In this document: in pieces, positions 7,802-19,152 of the stretch
Numbering within the stretch: the first letter of the stretch is position 1
Layout: each line of letters opens with the position of its first letter
Assembly: GCF_024345975.1 (NCBI RefSeq)
Contig: NZ_JAGQCD010000009.1
Coordinates: 1 to 64,000 of the forward strand
Reading direction: 5' to 3'
Source of the DNA: Cyanobium sp. Cruz-8D1
Lineage (GTDB): Bacteria; Cyanobacteriota; Cyanobacteriia; PCC-6307; Cyanobiaceae
Length of the DNA stretch: 64,000 nucleotides
Made by a program: the position numbers and the translations under genes
The notes under the pieces: model-generated
Told to the model about the DNA's origin: nothing
Databases searched by the model: none
What the model saw: only the letters and a program-made list of their open reading frames with translations

Positions 7802-8479
7802 CTAACCCAGGGGGGAGAGATCCTCGAACTGAAACACCTGGCGGCTGGCCGGCGTGTCGCCCTGGGCCTCCGTCTCCACCACCCGCTGGCTCAGCACCCA
7901 GGGACCCACGCCTGCCAGGGGCACGAAGGTGTCCGTGAAGCGGCTGGTGCCGCCGCGGGCCTCACCGGTGGCGGGATCGCTGTAACGGCTGGTGTAGCTG
8001 TGGCTCAGATAGCCGCTGCCGGTGTCGGTGGTGCTCTCGGTGAAGATCGTCACCACGGTGCCGTGGATGTGGCGGTGCACCATCGTCACCACGTTGTCCT
8101 TGATGCGGTAGCGGTCGCCCTCGGCCTTGCCCCCCATGATCACCTCGGTGCCCACCGCATCGGTGTCACCGGCCGTGAAGGTGTTGGCGCCGTGGGTCTG
8201 CTCGAAGGGGCGGCGCACCCGGTGGATCGCCACTTCCCAGAGCTGGGAGGCCACCGCCTTGTGCACCTCAGCGTCGCTGAGTCCCTCCACCACCGCCTTG
8301 AGGTCGGCACCGACCTGGAAGGTGCCCTCCAAGACCCGGTCGCCCTGCTCCCAGACGCAACGGCCGCCATAGCCGCCGAAGCCGGGCTCCCAGGTGTAGC
8401 GGTTCTCGTAGGCGGCACGGAAGGCCTCGCGCAGGTCGGTGCCGGGGGCGACGGGGTGGGCGGCCAGGGTGCTGGTCAC
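7802..8479 (-). CDS. DUF3386 protein
   Basis: This 225-residue soluble protein begins with a DLREAFRAAYENRYTWEPGF segment characteristic of DUF3386, a family of cyanobacteria and plastids. It continues with a beta-rich core (VHRHIHGTVVTIFTESTTDT, LSHSYTSRYSDPATG). There is no signal peptide or obvious catalytic motif; the biochemical role is unknown. It sits 22 bases downstream of carB on the same strand, so it may share its transcript. Confidence 0.82.
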   Translation of the reverse strand: MTSTLAAHPVAPGTDLREAFRAAYENRYTWEPGFGGYGGRCVWEQGDRVLEGTFQVGADLKAVVEGLSDAEVHKAVASQLWEVAIHRVRRPFEQTHGANTFTAGDTDAVGTEVIMGGKAEGDRYRIKDNVVTMVHRHIHGTVVTIFTESTTDTGSGYLSHSYTSRYSDPATGEARGGTSRFTDTFVPLAGVGPWVLSQRVVETEAQGDTPASRQVFQFEDLSPLG

Positions 8480-8501
8480 GGGCGCAGGGACGATCGGGCG
8501 C

Positions 8502-11825
<3,324 letters not shown>

Positions 11826-11947
11826 AGGGCGTGGACGGGCAAACGCGCCCAGCCTCTCACGGTCGCCGTCCCGACCGGCCTCTCCGGCGCGCTGGCACTG
11901 CACGCAATCGCTAATCTGACGGGATACCTTCGCCCGAGACGCCGCCG

Positions 11948-12583
11948 ATGAGCGAACTCCAGCGCCTGAAGGGGTTGCTGCCCCCTGAGATGCAGAGCTG
12001 GGTGTTCGTGGAAGCGGCCGCCTCCGTCGATCCCCCCTTGGTGACGATCGAGGAGATCGGCCGTGACGAAGTGGAGATCCAGGTGGATCTCGAGAAGTGG
12101 GATGGGCTGGCCCTCGATCACCGCAACCTGCTCTTCTGGCACGAGGTGGGCCGCGTCCAGAACGACGCGATCCCCAGGGATGGCTGGGAGATGGCGGCCC
12201 TGGCCATCGGTCTGGGCGGCGCCATCGGCGAACTCTGGGTGCAGGACGGTCTGCTGCTGGTGATGGCCCTCGGTCTGTCGGGCTTCGCCGGCTACCGCCT
12301 CTATCTCAAGAACAACTCCGAGAAGCGTCTGCAGGACGCCATCCTGGCCGACGAACGCGCCATCGACCTGGCCTGTCGTTTCGGCTACAGCCTTCCCAAC
12401 GCCTACAAGAGCCTCGGGGGTGCCCTCAAGGAGCTGGTGGAGCAGACCCGCAAGAAGCGGCGCCGCACCTTCTACGAGGATCGCCTTGAGGCCCTGCGCA
12501 AGAGTGCCGGCAAGGCCCGTGCCGAAATGGCCCAGCAACAGGGCTCCCGCCAATCGGTCACCAGTGAGAACGTCTATGGATAG
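11948..12583 (+). CDS. DUF3318 membrane protein
   Basis: This 211-residue protein opens with [19 protein letters not shown] and has a predicted membrane region around residues 85-118 ([20 protein letters not shown] followed by [16 protein letters not shown]). A charged helical tail follows ([14 protein letters not shown]). The pattern matches DUF3318, a cyanobacterial family of unknown function. Its stop codon overlaps the rsfS start by 8 bases, so the two are translationally coupled. A possible tie to ribosome or membrane quality control is inferred from this neighbour only. Confidence 0.82.
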   Translation: MSELQRLKGLLPPEMQSWVFVEAAASVDPPLVTIEEIGRDEVEIQVDLEKWDGLALDHRNLLFWHEVGRVQNDAIPRDGWEMAALAIGLGGAIGELWVQDGLLLVMALGLSGFAGYRLYLKNNSEKRLQDAILADERAIDLACRFGYSLPNAYKSLGGALKELVEQTRKKRRRTFYEDRLEALRKSAGKARAEMAQQQGSRQSVTSENVYG

Positions 12584-12962
12584 TCGCGATTTCGCCCTGC
12601 TCGCCGCCGAGGCCTGTGATGACCGCAAGGCCGTCGACATCCGCTTGATCCGGGTGGATGAGGTGTCGTCCTTGGCCGACTTCTTCGTGATCTGCAGCGG
12701 CCTCAGCGACGTGCAGGTGCGAGCCATCGCCCGCTCGGTGGAAGACCGGCTCGAAACCGACGCCGCTCGCCTGCCCCTGCGGCGCGAGGGCCAGAGCGAG
12801 GGCCGCTGGGTGCTGCTCGACTACGGCGAACTCATTGTCCACGTGTTGACCCCCCAGGAACGCAGCTACTACGACCTCGAAGCCTTCTGGGGCCATGGGG
12901 AGCAGGAGCGCTTCGTCGGCTCCCCGGTCGAGGTGAGCGGCACCAGCCAGGTCGGCGGCTGA
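12576..12962 (+). CDS. rsfS: Ribosomal silencing factor RsfS
   Basis: RsfS binds large-subunit protein L14 and blocks subunit joining when nutrients are short. The 128-residue protein contains the family core in order: KAVDIRLIRVDEVSSLADFF, VICSGLSDVQVRAIARSVED, WVLLDYGELIVHVLTPQERS and YYDLEAFWGH. The ATG at 12576 lies inside the end of the DUF3318 gene. The next gene starts 12 bases downstream, giving a three-gene unit. Confidence 0.95.
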   Translation: MDSRDFALLAAEACDDRKAVDIRLIRVDEVSSLADFFVICSGLSDVQVRAIARSVEDRLETDAARLPLRREGQSEGRWVLLDYGELIVHVLTPQERSYYDLEAFWGHGEQERFVGSPVEVSGTSQVGG

Positions 12963-12973
12963 GGGAAGGTCAG

Positions 12974-13492
12974 ATGGCCGCCGGCACACCCAGCCTGCCC
13001 AGCCAGGACACCCCCTGTCCGGTGCCCCCGGCCCAGCGTCCTCTGCAGGAATACGACCAGCTCAGCCACTCCTGGTTCTTTCGCTGGCCTGCCGCTGGCC
13101 CAAGGGGCCTCTGGCGCCCCCTCGGTCTCACCTGGCTGCTGTCCTTCCCCCTGGCGCTGCTGGTGGCGGGGGGCAGCATCCCCCTGCGCCACGATCCGCC
13201 CCGGCTGGTGGTCGCTGCGGCTGCCACCGCCGTGCTGCTGCCGATGTTCCTGCTGCTGCGCCAGTGGCTCGGCTGGACCTACGTCCAGAAGCGGCTGGTC
13301 TCGGAAAAGGTCGCGTACGAGGAATCGGGCTGGTACGACGGCCAGGTGTGGGAGAAGCCGATCACCTGGCGCCAGCAGGACCTGCTGGTGGCCCGCCACC
13401 AGGTGCAACCGGTGCTGGCCCGCCTGCGCCAGGCCATTGCCGTGGCCATCGCCCTGATGTTGCTCGGGACGGGGCTCTGCCAGGCTCTCTGA
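12974..13492 (+). CDS. CGLD27 (DUF1230) membrane protein
   Basis: This 172-residue protein has a Pro-rich N-terminus with VPPAQRPLQEYDQLSHSWFF and two central membrane segments (LTWLLSFPLALLVAGG and LVVAAAATAVLLPMFLLLR). The diagnostic LVSEKVAYEESGWYDGQVWEK follows, then a third segment near the C-terminus. This is the CGLD27/DUF1230 family conserved in cyanobacteria and green plastids; plant and algal members are linked to photosynthesis or iron status, but the biochemical role is unresolved. It is the third gene of the DUF3318-rsfS unit. Confidence 0.88.
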   Translation: MAAGTPSLPSQDTPCPVPPAQRPLQEYDQLSHSWFFRWPAAGPRGLWRPLGLTWLLSFPLALLVAGGSIPLRHDPPRLVVAAAATAVLLPMFLLLRQWLGWTYVQKRLVSEKVAYEESGWYDGQVWEKPITWRQQDLLVARHQVQPVLARLRQAIAVAIALMLLGTGLCQAL

Positions 13493-13523
13493 ACCCGGCC
13501 TCCATGGACTTTCTCGCACCGCC

Positions 13524-14507
13524 ATGACCCTGTCCTCCAGCTTCGCCGGCCCGGCCCGTCCCGGCATTCCCCCCCTGGAGGTCCGCCTGCTGCGCAACGG
13601 CATCGTCGAATCGCGGCACCGGGTGCATGCGGTGGTCTGCGACCAGCGGGGACGGGTGCTGATGCGCGCCGGTGACCCCCAGCAACTGAGCTTCGTGCGC
13701 TCGGCCCTCAAGCCCTTCCAGGCCACCGTCTTCGTGGGCAGCGGTGCCGCCGATCGGATGGGGGCCGGGGAGCGGGGCCTGGCGATCGCCTGTGCCTCCC
13801 ATGCCGGCACCGCCCAGCAGGCCCGGGAAGCGTTCAAGCTGCTCTGGGGGGCCGAGCTCGACACCGAGGACCTCCAGTGCCCGACCCCGGCCGGGGGCAG
13901 CAGTCCGCTGCAGCACAACTGTTCCGGCAAGCACGCGGCCTTCCTGGCTGCGTGCCGGCAGATGCACTGGCCCCTCGAGAGCTATCTGCAGGCCGACCAT
14001 CCCCTGCAGCAGGCGGTGGTCAAGCGGGTCGGGGAACTGCTGGGGTTGCCGGGCGCCGAACTGATCAGCGCCCGGGACGACTGCGGCGCCCCGACCCTGC
14101 AGCTGCAGCTGGCCCAGATGGCCCTGCTGTTCGCCCATCTCGGTGGCGGTGAGCAGGCCGACCTGGAGCGGCTCAGCCGGGCGATGCTCGCCCACCCCGA
14201 TCTGATCGCCGGCGAAGGGGCGTTCGACACCGAAGTGATGCGCCTGGGCCATGGCCAGGTGCTGAGCAAGGGCGGGGCGGAGGGCATCCAGTGCCTGAGC
14301 CGGGTGGGCGAAGGGATGGGGGTGGCCATCAAGGTCGACGACGGGGCCCGGCGGGCCAAGCAGGCCGTGGCCCTGCACCTGCTGGAACAACTCGAATGGC
14401 TCACGCCGACCACCCTGGCGGAACTGCGACAGCGCTATCTCGCGCCCGCCGACCACCTGCGCCTGGAGGTGATCGGCGAGCTCCGTTTCGACGGCGCCCG
14501 CTCCTGA
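13524..14507 (+). CDS. L-asparaginase II family protein
   Basis: The 327-residue sequence matches the asparaginase II family (PF06089), distinct from the classic AnsA/AnsB type. The family predicts asparagine hydrolysis to aspartate and ammonia. Visible family motifs include VEVRLLRNG-type start (LEVRLLRNGIVESRHR), RSALKPFQA, CASHAGT, HNCSGKHAAFLAAC, DDCGAPT and GAFDTEVMR. The ATG at 13524 is 31 bases after the CGLD27 stop. A 10-bp inverted repeat follows the stop codon. The protein has no signal peptide and should be cytoplasmic. Confidence 0.9.
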   Translation: MTLSSSFAGPARPGIPPLEVRLLRNGIVESRHRVHAVVCDQRGRVLMRAGDPQQLSFVRSALKPFQATVFVGSGAADRMGAGERGLAIACASHAGTAQQAREAFKLLWGAELDTEDLQCPTPAGGSSPLQHNCSGKHAAFLAACRQMHWPLESYLQADHPLQQAVVKRVGELLGLPGAELISARDDCGAPTLQLQLAQMALLFAHLGGGEQADLERLSRAMLAHPDLIAGEGAFDTEVMRLGHGQVLSKGGAEGIQCLSRVGEGMGVAIKVDDGARRAKQAVALHLLEQLEWLTPTTLAELRQRYLAPADHLRLEVIGELRFDGARS

Positions 14508-14521
14508 GGCGCCCTTCCCCC

Positions 14522-14555
14522 ATCAGCCGATCCGGGGGCGGGCGCATCGGCTGAT
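14522..14555. repeat. 10-bp inverted repeat after the asparaginase gene
   Basis: ATCAGCCGAT (14522-14531) pairs perfectly with ATCGGCTGAT (14546-14555) around a 14-nt GC-rich loop. There is no T run, so any termination role would be weak. It overlaps the presumed -10 region of the tRNA gene (TACGAT, 14555-14560). Confidence 0.75.
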
Positions 14556-14572
14556 ACGATCTGTTGGTGCGA

Positions 14573-14649
<77 letters not shown>

Positions 14650-14678
14650 ACTCCAGAACCCCTCAAAGGGTTTGCATC

Positions 14679-14716
14679 CATCAACCCTCCAGCTTTGGCT
14701 GGGGGGTTGATGTTTT
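14679..14716 (+). terminator. Rho-independent terminator after tRNA-fMet
   Basis: A 15-bp stem (14679-14693 with 14698-14712, one G-T wobble) with a 4-nt loop is followed by TTTT (14713-14716). It lies 30 bases past the tRNA and should end its transcript. Confidence 0.88.
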
Positions 14717-14804
14717 ATGGGCACGAAAACCACCCCGATCCAGGCCCTGCTTCCCGTACAGGCTCAGATTCCGGATCAGGCGGCCGGCCAGCCGCCACTC
14801 CTGC

Positions 14805-16502
14805 ATGATGCCGAGACCGGTTCGCCTGCCGATGATCGCCGCCCCATCCCTCTCCACCGGCAGCGAGACCCCCTTGGACGCTGTGGTGGTGGGGGCGGGT
14901 GCCAACGGATCGGTGGCCGCCATGGTGCTGGCCGAAGCAGGTCTGCGAGTTCTGGTCCTTGAGGCGGGGCCGGAGCTCTCCGCCCGGCGGGCCCTAGGCA
15001 GCGAGCCACTCAACAGCCTGCGCCGCCTCGCCCACCTCAGCAGCGGCCGCCAGCGCCTGCAACGGCACCATCCGGGGTTCTGGAAGCACAATCCGGAGCT
15101 GTTCGTCGACGAGCGCCAGAACCCCTACAGCACGCCCCCGGAGGCTCCCTTCCTATGGACAAGGGGGCGCCAAGTGGGCGGCAAAAGCCTCACCTGGGGG
15201 GGGATCACCCTGCGGCTGTCGGAGGCGGAATTCCAGGCGGCCCTGCGGGACGGGCACGGCCCCGCCTGGCCGATCGGCAGCACCGAACTGGAGCCCTTCT
15301 ACGACCGGCTGGAAACGCTGCTGGGGGTCCATGGCCAGAGGGATGGCCTGAGCCAGCTTCCTGACGGTCAGTTCCTGCCGCCGCTGCCGTTCACGCCGGG
15401 GGAGCGGCATCTGCAGGGGGCGATCGCCAGGGACCTGGGCCTGCCGCTGATCCACTCCCGCGGCTTTCGCCTGCACAGGCCCACCCCGGCGGCCCCCTGG
15501 CCCCCCTCCAGCGCCCAGGGCCTCAGCCTGGCCCGGGCCCTGGCCACCGGTCGGGTGCAGCTGCGCAGCGGCGCGGTGGTGAGCCATCTGGAGATGGGGG
15601 CGGGGGGGCGCCGCGCCGAAGCGGTGGTGCTGGTGGAGGCGAGCAGCGGCCGGCGGGAGCGGATCGCCGCCCCCCTGATCGTGCTCTGCGCCTCGACGAT
15701 CGAAACCGTGCGTCTGCTGCTGCATTCCAGCGACGCCATCCGCAGCGGTGGCCTCAGCGATCCCTCCGGCAGCCTGGGCCGCTTCCTGATGGACCACATC
15801 TCCACCAGCCGGTTCTTCTCGATCCCCGCCATCCCTGCCCCAGCCGAACCCGCCGAGCTCTCCGGTGCCGGCAGTTGCTTCATCCCCAACACGGTCAATC
15901 TCGACGCGAACAGCCAGGAGAACTTCCTGCGGGGCTACGGGATCTGGGCGGCCCTGCAGCGCTTCGATCCCCCTGCGCTCCTCAGGCGCCGCCCCGGGGA
16001 GGCGGTGGGGTTCCTGATCGGCCATGGGGAAGTGCTGGCCCGGGCAGAGAACCATGTGAGCCTCGATGGCGGCCGCACCGATGCCTGGGACCTGCCCATC
16101 CCCCACATCGACTGCCGCTGGGGCACAAACGAGCAGGCCATGGTGGCCCACATGCAGGCGCGCATGGAGGCTGTGGTGGCCTGCGCGGGAGGCCGCATCC
16201 GGCCGATCGAGGAGCTGTTCATGCTGCCCCTGCTGGAGCCCCTGATCCGCACCAGCCTGGCGGTGCGCCCCGAGGCGCCGCCGCCCGGGTACTACATCCA
16301 CGAGCTGGGCGGGGCGCGCATGGCCAGCACCCCGGAGGCGGGCGTCGTCGACGCCTGGAACCGTTGCTGGGCGGCCCCCAACGTGCTGGTGACGGATGGC
16401 GCCTGCTGGCCCAGCGCCGGCTGGCAGAGCCCCACCCTGACCGAGATGGCGATCACCTGGCGCGCCTGCGCCGCCGCCGCGGACCGGATGCGGCGAAGCT
16501 GA
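14805..16502 (+). CDS. GMC-family FAD-dependent oxidoreductase
   Basis: This 565-residue flavoprotein has the N-terminal Rossmann motif VVVGAGANGSVAAMVLAEAG and the FAD-ribose acidic strand VLVLEAGPE. The GMC-like GGKSLTWGGITLRL is near residue 125. At the C-terminus are YYIHELGGARM (candidate catalytic His) and DGACWPSAGWQSPTLTEMA. GMC enzymes oxidise alcohols or sugars; the substrate is unknown. An ATG at 14832 is also possible. It stands alone between two terminators, behind the tRNA. Confidence 0.88.
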   Translation: MMPRPVRLPMIAAPSLSTGSETPLDAVVVGAGANGSVAAMVLAEAGLRVLVLEAGPELSARRALGSEPLNSLRRLAHLSSGRQRLQRHHPGFWKHNPELFVDERQNPYSTPPEAPFLWTRGRQVGGKSLTWGGITLRLSEAEFQAALRDGHGPAWPIGSTELEPFYDRLETLLGVHGQRDGLSQLPDGQFLPPLPFTPGERHLQGAIARDLGLPLIHSRGFRLHRPTPAAPWPPSSAQGLSLARALATGRVQLRSGAVVSHLEMGAGGRRAEAVVLVEASSGRRERIAAPLIVLCASTIETVRLLLHSSDAIRSGGLSDPSGSLGRFLMDHISTSRFFSIPAIPAPAEPAELSGAGSCFIPNTVNLDANSQENFLRGYGIWAALQRFDPPALLRRRPGEAVGFLIGHGEVLARAENHVSLDGGRTDAWDLPIPHIDCRWGTNEQAMVAHMQARMEAVVACAGGRIRPIEELFMLPLLEPLIRTSLAVRPEAPPPGYYIHELGGARMASTPEAGVVDAWNRCWAAPNVLVTDGACWPSAGWQSPTLTEMAITWRACAAAADRMRRS

Positions 16503-16627
16503 CCACGTCGGTCAGGGAGCCGTCACAGGAGGCGGAAGGTGGTGTCAATCACCACAGTCTTCCTCGCGCAGCGTGCGCACAATGGCGGGGCGACCTCCAA
16601 AGGGTCGGGCAAGGGAGAAAACCATCA

Positions 16628-16655
16628 GCGGGGGTTGGCACCCTCGCTTTTTTTT
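16628..16655 (+). terminator. Strong terminator 125 bases after the GMC gene
   Basis: GCGGGGGT (16628-16635) pairs with ACCCTCGC (16640-16647, one G-T wobble) around TGGC-type loop bases, followed by eight T (16648-16655). It can end the GMC transcript. The 100 bases before it also hold a small CGACC/GGTCG stem-loop, so a short independent RNA is possible. Confidence 0.85.
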
Positions 16656-16658
16656 GTC

Positions 16659-16892
16659 TCAGGGTTTCAGAAAGAGTCCGTCGAGGTAGTGCTGGGAAAC
16701 GACGGGCTCCTGGCAGCCGTTCTGGAACAGGAATCCAGCCAAAGCCGAGGTGATGACGCTGTATTGATCCCAGTGCGGATGGGTGTCGATGAAATCGCGC
16801 ATGCCTTCGTAGAGCACCTCCGGTACCTCGGCTTCAAGACTGACGCTCGCCTCGTCGCCGACGCACCCCGGGCACTCTGGATCGATGGCCAT
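16659..16892 (-). CDS. DUF2811 protein
   Basis: From the ATG at 16892 the protein is 77 residues. It has a CPGC pair near the start, then VSLEAEVPEVLYEGMRDFID, THPHWDQYSVITSALAGFLF, QNG and SQHYLDGLF. This is the DUF2811 family, common in cyanobacteria and of unknown function. An upstream ATG at 16937 would add 15 residues not typical of the family. It converges with the strong plus-strand terminator at 16628-16655. Confidence 0.85.
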   Translation of the reverse strand: MAIDPECPGCVGDEASVSLEAEVPEVLYEGMRDFIDTHPHWDQYSVITSALAGFLFQNGCQEPVVSQHYLDGLFLKP

Positions 16893-17282
16893 GCTGGTCC
16901 GGGTCGGCTGGGGTCGCCCCAAGTACGCCACAGGCAAGGCCCAGCGTCAAAAACGCCTTCAGGGGCGAAACCATGGGGCCGGGTTGATGAGACTCGTTGC
17001 CCCAACTGGGCTATGGCCGAGGTGTCCCGCAACATGCCCGCCGCCGATGGCTGCTGGCGAAGGCTGTCAAGGCTGTTCCGAGCAATCACTCACTTTCCCC
17101 AGCCCCCGCGTCCCAGGCCAGCCGGAACAGCCCTGTCTGTGGAAAAAGCCCCGTGAAACGGGGGAAAACGGCATCCCTGTGGGGGAAAACCCCGAACCAT
17201 CGGAAACATTGATCAGATAAGAGTCTCTCCAGACTCATCGCTGGTTGAGACCGGCGAGGCCAGCGGACCCTGACGTGGACAA
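16893..17282. other. 390-bp stretch without a convincing gene
   Basis: Between DUF2811 and the chelatase I see no good coding frame. It holds the promoter side of DUF2811 and, near 17141-17200, several TTTTCC-type motifs on the minus strand, including one perfect TTTTCCACA. It also holds a terminator for the chelatase (17143-17163). Confidence 0.6.
17143..17163 (-). terminator. Terminator downstream of the chelatase gene
   Basis: Read on the minus strand, CCCCGT (17163-17158) pairs with ACGGGG (17154-17149) around a 3-nt loop, then C and TTTTT (17147-17143). It lies about 120 bases after the chelatase stop. A second GGGGTTTTCCCC hairpin lies between them. Confidence 0.6.
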
Positions 17283-18404
17283 TCAGTCGGTCGTGCGCCG
17301 CAGGGTGAGGGGACCCAGGGGATGGTCGGCGTGGGGATAGATCGGATGGTGGTGATGGCCCCCCTTGGCCTGGTCATGCTCTGGGGCCGAGCCACCGACC
17401 GGCAGGGGCACCCCATCGGGCTGGCAGGCGCCGGTGCACTCCCGCTCGCAGAGGGTGCAGCTCTCCACCAGACCTTCGACGTGGTGATGGTGGCTGTGCT
17501 GGGGCGCCCCCACTTCACGCTCGAAGCCCAGGACCTGGGCGCGGTACTTGCACAGGGAGCAGTTCATGTTGGCGTCTCCCCCCAGCACTTCAGCGACCCG
17601 CTCCCGGAAGGTGTCGAGCACCAGCGGATGGTCACCGAGGTAGCCGGCCTGGACCATCTCCAGCTCGGGATGGTCGGCGGCGACCCGTTCGCTGTGCTGC
17701 CGGATCCGGCTCACCAGCACCCCGGAGAAGAGGAAATAGGGGAAAACGACGATGCGCCGGTAGCCGAGCTTGACCGCCTGGCGCAGGCCCGGCTCCACCA
17801 GGGGGAAGGTGACACCGGAATACAGCGTTTCCCCCCAGCCGAAGCCAAAGCCTTCCACCAGCATCCGGGTCACCTTGGCCACGTTGGAGTTGGCATCCGG
17901 GTCGGAGGAGCCGCGGCCTACCACCGCCAGCAGGGTCTCGTGCAGCGGAACGGGGCTGCGACCCTCCGCGAGGGCCGCGGCATCGGCGGCCTCGAGGCTG
18001 GCGCGAATGCGGGCGGCGGCGGCCTGGATCATCTTGAGATCCACCCCCAGCTCGCGGCCGTAGTCGATGCGCAGCCCCGTCTCGGCGGCATAGGTGTTGA
18101 GCACCGAGGGGATGTCGTTCTTGGCATGGCCGGCGGCGAACAGCATCGCCGGCACCGCCAGCACATGGCGCACGCCTCGCCGGCGCAGGGCGTCCAGGCC
18201 GTCGCGCAGGATCGGCCGGGCGAACTCCAGGTAGCCGTGGTCGACGGGCACCGGATCGAGGTGGTGCTGCAGCTGGTGGGCCAGGGAGGCGAATTCGGCC
18301 ACCGCCAGACGGTTGCGACTGCCATGGCCGCAGACCAGCACACCGATCGGGCCATGGGGTCCCGCCAGGGCGCCGTCTCGCTCAGGGGCGGTGATCATGA
18401 ACAT
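17283..18404 (-). CDS. cbiX: Sirohydrochlorin chelatase, CbiX long form
   Basis: CbiX inserts cobalt (or iron, as SirB) into sirohydrochlorin for cobalamin or siroheme. The first half opens IGVLVCGHGSRNRLAVAEF with the metal-binding His; a second copy starts LLAVVGRGSSDPDANSN, so the two-fold chelatase domain is fused. The C-terminus has MNCSLCKYR, matching the MXCXXC iron-sulphur motif described for long CbiX. It continues with HSHHHHVEG, CTLCERECTGAC and GGHHHH metal-rich segments. The length is 373 residues from the ATG at 18404. The next gene is divergent, 78 bases away. Confidence 0.9.
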   Translation of the reverse strand: MFMITAPERDGALAGPHGPIGVLVCGHGSRNRLAVAEFASLAHQLQHHLDPVPVDHGYLEFARPILRDGLDALRRRGVRHVLAVPAMLFAAGHAKNDIPSVLNTYAAETGLRIDYGRELGVDLKMIQAAAARIRASLEAADAAALAEGRSPVPLHETLLAVVGRGSSDPDANSNVAKVTRMLVEGFGFGWGETLYSGVTFPLVEPGLRQAVKLGYRRIVVFPYFLFSGVLVSRIRQHSERVAADHPELEMVQAGYLGDHPLVLDTFRERVAEVLGGDANMNCSLCKYRAQVLGFEREVGAPQHSHHHHVEGLVESCTLCERECTGACQPDGVPLPVGGSAPEHDQAKGGHHHHPIYPHADHPLGPLTLRRTTD

Positions 18405-18482
18405 CTGCACGTGGATTGACCCTATTCCCGCGGCTGGGACAAAGCGGGAAGCCGTCAGGATGGGGGCCAGCCACCGGCACCC

Positions 18483-19133
18483 ATGAGCCTGCACCTTCCC
18501 CCCTACCGGCCTTTGCCCCCACCGGGCCCCAGGGCGGAGCTGCTCACCGTGGCCATCGCCGACCTCCAGCCCACCCAGATGTGCGTCGGCCTGGCGGAGG
18601 TGCGCAGTCGCCAGCAGGACTTCTCCCAGGAAACGGCCGAGCAACGGTTGCGCTACCTGCGCGGCAAGCCCGTGCCCCTGGTGCGCGGTGGGGCTGGCGA
18701 GCTCTGGATGGTCGACCGTCACCATCGCCTGCGGGGCCTGATCGAAATCGATCCGGCCGCCCTGGCCTATGGCTATCTGGTGCTGGACTTGCCTGGACAC
18801 CCACCCAAGGCAGTGCTGGCCGAACTGCAGGAGCGGGGATGGCTGTACCTCTATGACGGCCGCGGCCATGGCCCCCTGGCGCCGGCGGCCCTGCCGCAGC
18901 GGCTGCCGGATCTCCAGGACGATCCCTACCGCTCCCTGGTGTGGCGACTCAAGAAGGAGGGAATGATCGATCCGGCCCCCCTGATCCCCTTCCACGAGTT
19001 CCGCTGGGGAGCCTGGCTGCGCAGCCGGCCCCTGCCCCCCTTCAGCTCCAGCAATCTGGCCCCGGCCCTGGCCGCCGCCCGTTCCCTGGTGCGCTCCGGA
19101 TCCGCCTCCCACCTGGCCGGCTGGAAGGGCTGA
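18483..19133 (+). CDS. ParB-like (ParBc_2 type) protein
   Basis: This 216-residue protein has a central LQPTQMCVGLAEVRSRQQDF, a KPVPLVRGG strand and MVDRHHRLRGLIEI. This combination is seen in putative ParB-like nuclease families (PF08857-like) rather than in chromosome-partition ParB. There is no helix-turn-helix or membrane segment. The C-terminal half, with LIPFHEFRWGAWLRSRPLPP, is family specific. Whether it has nuclease or nucleotide-binding activity is unknown. Confidence 0.7.
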   Translation: MSLHLPPYRPLPPPGPRAELLTVAIADLQPTQMCVGLAEVRSRQQDFSQETAEQRLRYLRGKPVPLVRGGAGELWMVDRHHRLRGLIEIDPAALAYGYLVLDLPGHPPKAVLAELQERGWLYLYDGRGHGPLAPAALPQRLPDLQDDPYRSLVWRLKKEGMIDPAPLIPFHEFRWGAWLRSRPLPPFSSSNLAPALAAARSLVRSGSASHLAGWKG

Positions 19134-19152
19134 ACCCCCTTCTGAGCAGGCC

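Noticed and set aside
17141-17200. Possible replication origin (TTTTCCACA and related motifs)
   Set aside because: Only one perfect DnaA box is visible, dnaA/dnaN are absent, and the motifs are explained by a terminator hairpin.
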